From NCBI RefSeq assembly GCF_003217775.1, contig NZ_QJVJ01000001.1, positions 1-64,000 of the forward strand: a DNA stretch of 64,000 nucleotides. Reading direction: 5' to 3'. Positions 60,818-64,000 of this stretch are shown one piece after another; positions within the stretch are counted from its first letter, which is position 1, and every line of letters starts with the position of its first letter. Below the pieces are notes generated by a model that saw only the letters and a list, made by a program, of their open reading frames with translations, was not told the DNA's origin and ran no database searches. Source of the stretch: Paenibacillus flagellatus (lineage in GTDB: Bacteria; Bacillota; Bacilli; Paenibacillales; NBRC-103111). Position numbers and translations under genes: made by a program.

Positions 60818-61255
60818 TCACCGCTTCCCGTGCTCCAGCGACGAGGCGACCAGATCGGCGATCGTCTCCTGCGCCAGCCGGCGCTTCAACGCTTCCTCGC
60901 TGTCCCCGTAAACCTGCTGCAGAGCCGGCTGAATGCCGTGGCCGATGACGCAGCTCGGGTTCGGTCGGCTGTGGTGCAGCTCGAACAGCGGCGTCTGCAC
61001 AACGGCTTCGTATACGTCCAGCAGGCTGATCTCTTCCGGACGGCGCGCCAGCTTCCAGCCGGCCCCTGTCCCGCCGTGCTGCACGAGTACCAGACCCGCC
61101 TTGGCGAGCTGACCGAGAATCCGCCTTAGAAAAACCGGGCTCGTTCCTACGCTTTTCGCGATCCGGTCGGAAGGGAAAAATTCGTCCTTCTCCACCCAAT
61201 AGGCCAGCCACGTCAAAATATGAAGCGCGATCGTGTAACGGCTGACGATGGCCAT
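60818..61255 (-). CDS. Rrf2 family transcriptional regulator
   Basis: The 145-residue regulator starts MAIVSRYTIALHILTWLAYW with the Rrf2 helix-turn-helix FPSDRIAKSVGTSPVFLRRI and the GLVLVQHGGTGAGWKLARRP wing. A single Cys (NPSCVIGHG) replaces the three-Cys Fe-S cluster of IscR/NsrR types, so it is likely a redox- or small-molecule sensor like YwnA/SaiR-type proteins. The start four residues after the first ATG is preferred because that ATG overlaps the ribosome binding site AAGGGG. Confidence 0.9.
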   Translation of the reverse strand: MAIVSRYTIALHILTWLAYWVEKDEFFPSDRIAKSVGTSPVFLRRILGQLAKAGLVLVQHGGTGAGWKLARRPEEISLLDVYEAVVQTPLFELHHSRPNPSCVIGHGIQPALQQVYGDSEEALKRRLAQETIADLVASSLEHGKR

Positions 61256-61277
61256 ATGCGGCATCCCCTTTCAATAA

Positions 61278-61297
61278 TACCATTTTAGTTGCTTTGA
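61278..61297. promoter_or_regulatory. Fourth Rrf2-type site before the regulator gene
   Basis: TACCATTTTAGTTGCTTTGA aligns with the site at 60714-60733 in 15 of 20 positions, placing the regulator gene under the same control. Confidence 0.55.
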
Positions 61298-61383
61298 ACC
61301 TCGCCGTCAACGACTCCCCTCTTCGTGCATCGATTCGGACCCCCAATTTCTAGGACTTTATTGAATGAATCATTTGGTTTGAT

Positions 61384-61421
61384 AAAAAAAAGAAACCCCT
61401 GGAGCCGCTCACTCCAAAGGT
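61384..61421 (-). terminator. Terminator of the GH3 gene
   Basis: On the minus strand CCTTTGGAG pairs with CTCCAGGGG (two G-U pairs) and is followed by TTTCTTTTTTTT. Confidence 0.75.
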
Positions 61422-61433
61422 ACCCGGTCTTGG

Positions 61434-63110
61434 TCATGACAATCCGTAGCCGAATTGATAGTTTTCGTTTACCGTTACCGGAAGCTTTCCCGTTGCTTTT
61501 ATCGTGCCGTACAAAACCTTCAAGACCGCATCGATGGAGTACACGCAATCGCCATAAGCACAAATACAATTCGGATAGGGCGACATCTTTCGCATGATAT
61601 ACGGGCTTCCGAAAATGAGCATCGCCGCATCCGCATGCCGGTCTTGGATGAACGAAATCAGCTCCAACTGAGACTGGGGAACCGTACCGCTTCCTTCCTT
61701 ATAAGACAGAACCCTGACAAAAGTCGCATAGATGACATGATCGTACCTGTTATCGGTCATGGCCCGTCTTACTTTTGCGATATCTTCCTCTGTAGGGTAT
61801 TCCTTTACGGCGATCATTTCCAACTCGCTTATATACTTCATCATCCGGTTATGAAGATAGGCCGATTTCCCTTTGACGACATAACCTAGATCTTCCGCTT
61901 CCATTCCCTCCTCCGCACCTACTGTAGCGATGAGCAGCGTTTTTTTGTTGGTCAATGGCAAGGACGCATTTTCCAGGACCGTAACGGACTTGTCAGCGAT
62001 TTCCGCCGCGATCGCCGCATGCTCGGGACAATTTACGATGTTCATCGCTTCTTTCCAATCAATCGGATCGTTATGCAGCAGATTGAATCTATGTTTGACC
62101 TGCAATATTCTCCTCACGGATGACTCGATTTGGCCGATGGCGATTTCCCCTGCTTGCACAGCGTCGTAAAGGGCCTTGAAGGTAATCGCCGGATCGGATT
62201 CATAATCCTGCAAAATAAGATCATGACCGGCCTTCACGGCCAAAACGGCGGACCGCTCAATTCCGTAATGCGTTTTGATGCCACGCATCGTCAGGCTGTC
62301 GGAAATAAGCAAACCTTGAAAGCCGAAAACGTCACGCAGCAGGTCGGTCATGATCGTTCTCGACAAAGTAGCGGGCACCTTTCCTTCATCAGGCGCGAGC
62401 AGGGCGGGATACAGGATATGCGCCGTCATGATGCCCATCAGGCCTTTTGGAATCAACTCCCGGTAAGGCTTCAGATCGACTTCCATTAAATAATCCTTAT
62501 CACGCTCAACCATGGGCATCGCAACATGGGAATCCACTTGTGTATCGCCATGTCCGGGAAAATGTTTGGCTGTTGGAACTACGCCTGCCTCCTGCATACC
62601 GCGAATGATTTCGGCGGCCAATTCCACAATGAGCTCGACCCGGTCGCTGATCGCTCTTGTATTGATAATCGGATTATCGGGATTCGAATTGACATCCACG
62701 ACGGTGTTGCTTACCATGCCGAAACCAAGTGCGCGCGCTTCCTTTGCGATACAGCTGCCCATCTTGAAGGCCAGCTCCTTGGAACGGGTTGCACCGAGCG
62801 CCATCAGCGAAGGAAACGATGTCCCCAAGTGAAACGCATCGGCGATGCCGTTTTTCGCATCCAAATAAAATAAAAGCGGAGCGGAGGCCGCGCTTTTAAA
62901 TTCATTGATCCAGGATACGACGTCCTCTAATTGGCGCGAGCCTTTCGTCGTAAACAGAACGGCACCAACTGCGCCAATTCTGCCCTCGGCATTCATTTGC
63001 CCGGCTTTCTGCGCGAAGTCGTGTCCTCTTACGACGATCATCTGTGCTATTTTTTGCTCCAATGTCAATTGATCCATCCGCTTCTCGATACTACTATCCA
63101 ACCTTATCAT
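61434..63110 (-). CDS. Glycoside hydrolase family 3, beta-N-acetylhexosaminidase (NagZ-like)
   Basis: The 558-residue enzyme has the GH3 barrel with the NagZ signature KHFPGHGDT (acid/base His-Asp dyad) and the nucleophile Asp in LLISDSLTMRGI. A C-terminal sandwich domain follows. There is no signal peptide from this start, so it is probably cytoplasmic, removing N-acetylhexosamine from cell-wall or chitin fragments. The start at 63110 (MIRLDSSIEKRMDQLTLEQK) follows AAAGAGG; ATGs at 63188 and 63245 are possible but would include a strong hairpin (63141-63174) and overlap the upstream gene. Confidence 0.9.
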   Translation of the reverse strand: MIRLDSSIEKRMDQLTLEQKIAQMIVVRGHDFAQKAGQMNAEGRIGAVGAVLFTTKGSRQLEDVVSWINEFKSAASAPLLFYLDAKNGIADAFHLGTSFPSLMALGATRSKELAFKMGSCIAKEARALGFGMVSNTVVDVNSNPDNPIINTRAISDRVELIVELAAEIIRGMQEAGVVPTAKHFPGHGDTQVDSHVAMPMVERDKDYLMEVDLKPYRELIPKGLMGIMTAHILYPALLAPDEGKVPATLSRTIMTDLLRDVFGFQGLLISDSLTMRGIKTHYGIERSAVLAVKAGHDLILQDYESDPAITFKALYDAVQAGEIAIGQIESSVRRILQVKHRFNLLHNDPIDWKEAMNIVNCPEHAAIAAEIADKSVTVLENASLPLTNKKTLLIATVGAEEGMEAEDLGYVVKGKSAYLHNRMMKYISELEMIAVKEYPTEEDIAKVRRAMTDNRYDHVIYATFVRVLSYKEGSGTVPQSQLELISFIQDRHADAAMLIFGSPYIMRKMSPYPNCICAYGDCVYSIDAVLKVLYGTIKATGKLPVTVNENYQFGYGLS

Positions 63111-63140
63111 TCCTCTTTCGTAATAGGATCCTACATGAAG

Positions 63141-63174
63141 CATACCGTTCGCATTGCCGGATGCGAACGGTATG
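63141..63174 (-). terminator. Hairpin between the discoidin-like gene and the GH3 gene
   Basis: CATACCGTTCGCAT and ATGCGAACGGTATG form a perfect 14-bp stem with a 6-nt loop. No T-run follows, so it may be a processing or attenuation element rather than a full terminator. Confidence 0.55.
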
Positions 63175-63204
63175 GACTCCTTCTTCATGACATCGGTATG
63201 AATC

Positions 63205-64000
63205 TTATTCGAAAACCTCAACTTCAACGTAATTGTTATAGCCATTCACCGTATTGCCGTTTGTCCATAGCCTCACATATCTTGCGTTTACCGCCGGGAA
63301 AGTAATGGTCTTTCCTGCGCTGCTCTCCGTATATTCGGCGTCGGTCCCGGCGCCCTGCAAGGAACTGTTATCGGTGTCGTTGTTAAACACGGTTGTTTTC
63401 GTAGCGAAGGTTGCGTCATTGGAGAGCTGTACGATGACGTCATGATACGCTCTCGTATCCCCGTAATAGTGCCATAGCTTGACCGTGTCGATATCGTAGC
63501 TGGCACCCAAATCGAGCTGGACGTAAACTCCATTCGTTTTGGGATCATAGCTTGTATAGTTGGCCGTATTGCTGCTAACCCCATCGGTTGCATGCGCAAC
63601 GGACGTCGTTCCGGTAAGCGTTCCGTTGCTGGTGATCGTCTTGTTTAGCGCGAGATTCGGTGTATCCCATACCTCAACTTCAACGTAATTGTTATAGCCA
63701 TTCACCGTATTGCCGTTTGTCCATAGCCTTACATATCTTGCGTTTACCGCCGGGAAAGTAATGGTCTTTCCTGCGCTGCTCTCCGTATATTCGGCGTCGG
63801 TCCCGGCGCCCTGCAAGGAACTGTTATCGGTGTCGTTGTTAAACACGGTTGTTTTCGTAGCGAAGGTTGCGTCGTTGGAGAGCTGTACGATGACGTCATG
63901 ATACGCTCTCGTATCCCCGTAATAGTGCCATAGCTTGACCGTGTCGATATTGTAGCTGGCACCTAGATCGAGCTGGACGTAAACTCCATTCGTTTTGGGA
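63205..64000 (-). CDS. Discoidin/CBM32-like domain protein, partial (5' end beyond the window)
   Basis: The frame is open to the right edge, so the N-terminal part is missing. The visible 264 residues hold one full and part of another near-identical discoidin-like (F5/8 type C) domain: LNKTITSNGTLTGTTSVAHA, TNGVYVQLDLGASYDIDTVK, LWHYYGDTRAYHDVIVQLSN and VNARYVRLWTNGNTVNGYNN. The period is 152 residues (456 bp). Such domains bind glycans and often decorate secreted carbohydrases. The linker between copies is EVWDTPNLA. Confidence 0.9.
   Translation of the reverse strand, partial: PKTNGVYVQLDLGASYNIDTVKLWHYYGDTRAYHDVIVQLSNDATFATKTTVFNNDTDNSSLQGAGTDAEYTESSAGKTITFPAVNARYVRLWTNGNTVNGYNNYVEVEVWDTPNLALNKTITSNGTLTGTTSVAHATDGVSSNTANYTSYDPKTNGVYVQLDLGASYDIDTVKLWHYYGDTRAYHDVIVQLSNDATFATKTTVFNNDTDNSSLQGAGTDAEYTESSAGKTITFPAVNARYVRLWTNGNTVNGYNNYVEVEVFE
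63205..64000 (-). repeat. 456-bp near-identical tandem repeat within the discoidin-like gene
   Basis: The segment around 63215-63540 recurs at 63671-63996 with only a few differences (for example tatcgtagc against tattgtagc and gcgtcattgg against gcgtcgttgg). High DNA identity implies recent duplication or gene conversion. Confidence 0.9.

Noticed and set aside
60525-61346. 273-codon minus-strand frame overlapping the Rrf2 gene
   Set aside because: The Rrf2 frame has the family sequence; this frame is a shadow that also runs through the repeated operator sites.

Overview
The window looks like part of the chromosome of a GC-rich, endospore-forming member of the Bacillota, most like Paenibacillaceae (Paenibacillus/Cohnella type). 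This rests on three complete gerA-type germinant receptor operons, an alpha/beta-type SASP gene, a ytaF gene, an SpoVB-like flippase, strong AGGAGG ribosome binding sites, and a nrdR / lytic transglycosylase / coaE / ytaF / mutM block of Bacillus-like order. No database search was possible, so family names come from motifs.

Layout. 1-2040: an AT-richer accessory island beside a tRNA-Ala(GGC) gene. It holds an IS21-like element end, the catalytic half of a tyrosine recombinase and a two-gene module (51 aa + 208 aa) whose larger protein looks like an ADP-ribosyltransferase. 2174-4673: a reductase/hydrolase fusion and its probable TetR regulator, which share an operator. 4833-5660: four ~190 bp repeats built on the 3' end of a tRNA-Ala, ending in an intact tRNA-Ala(GGC). 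5800-10031: ger operon 1. 10171-16047: CobW-type GTPase, NrdR, SASP, lytic transglycosylase, CoaE, YtaF, MutM and a TRIC-like channel. 16221-19779: ger operon 2. 19948-33727: mixed metabolic, regulatory and envelope genes (DapA-family lyase, truncated haemoglobin, serine hydrolase with TetR, YmaF, FAD oxidoreductase, a large MalT-like regulator, DUF3231, SpoVB-like, amidase).

33967-45850: a carbohydrate system. A LacI regulator appears to control a long operon through TTACACGTGTTC operators. The operon encodes a solute-binding lipoprotein, two permeases, two Tat-exported parallel beta-helix proteins and a serine hydrolase; an FAD oxidoreductase and an AraC regulator flank it. 45843-49517: ger operon 3. 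49786-61255: a series of regulator/transporter pairs (MFS+MarR, DoxX+TetR, ArsR+MFS, Rrf2+MFS), each with readable palindromic or repeated operators, interrupted by MoeA and by a LamG-GyrI fusion / VOC / GyrI-like cluster. 61434-64000: a GH3 enzyme and the 3' part of a gene with near-identical tandem discoidin-like domains.

The most notable items are the tRNA-tail repeat array, the ADP-ribosyltransferase-like two-gene module, the LacI-controlled beta-helix operon, and an exact in-frame tandem duplication inside an MFS transporter gene.
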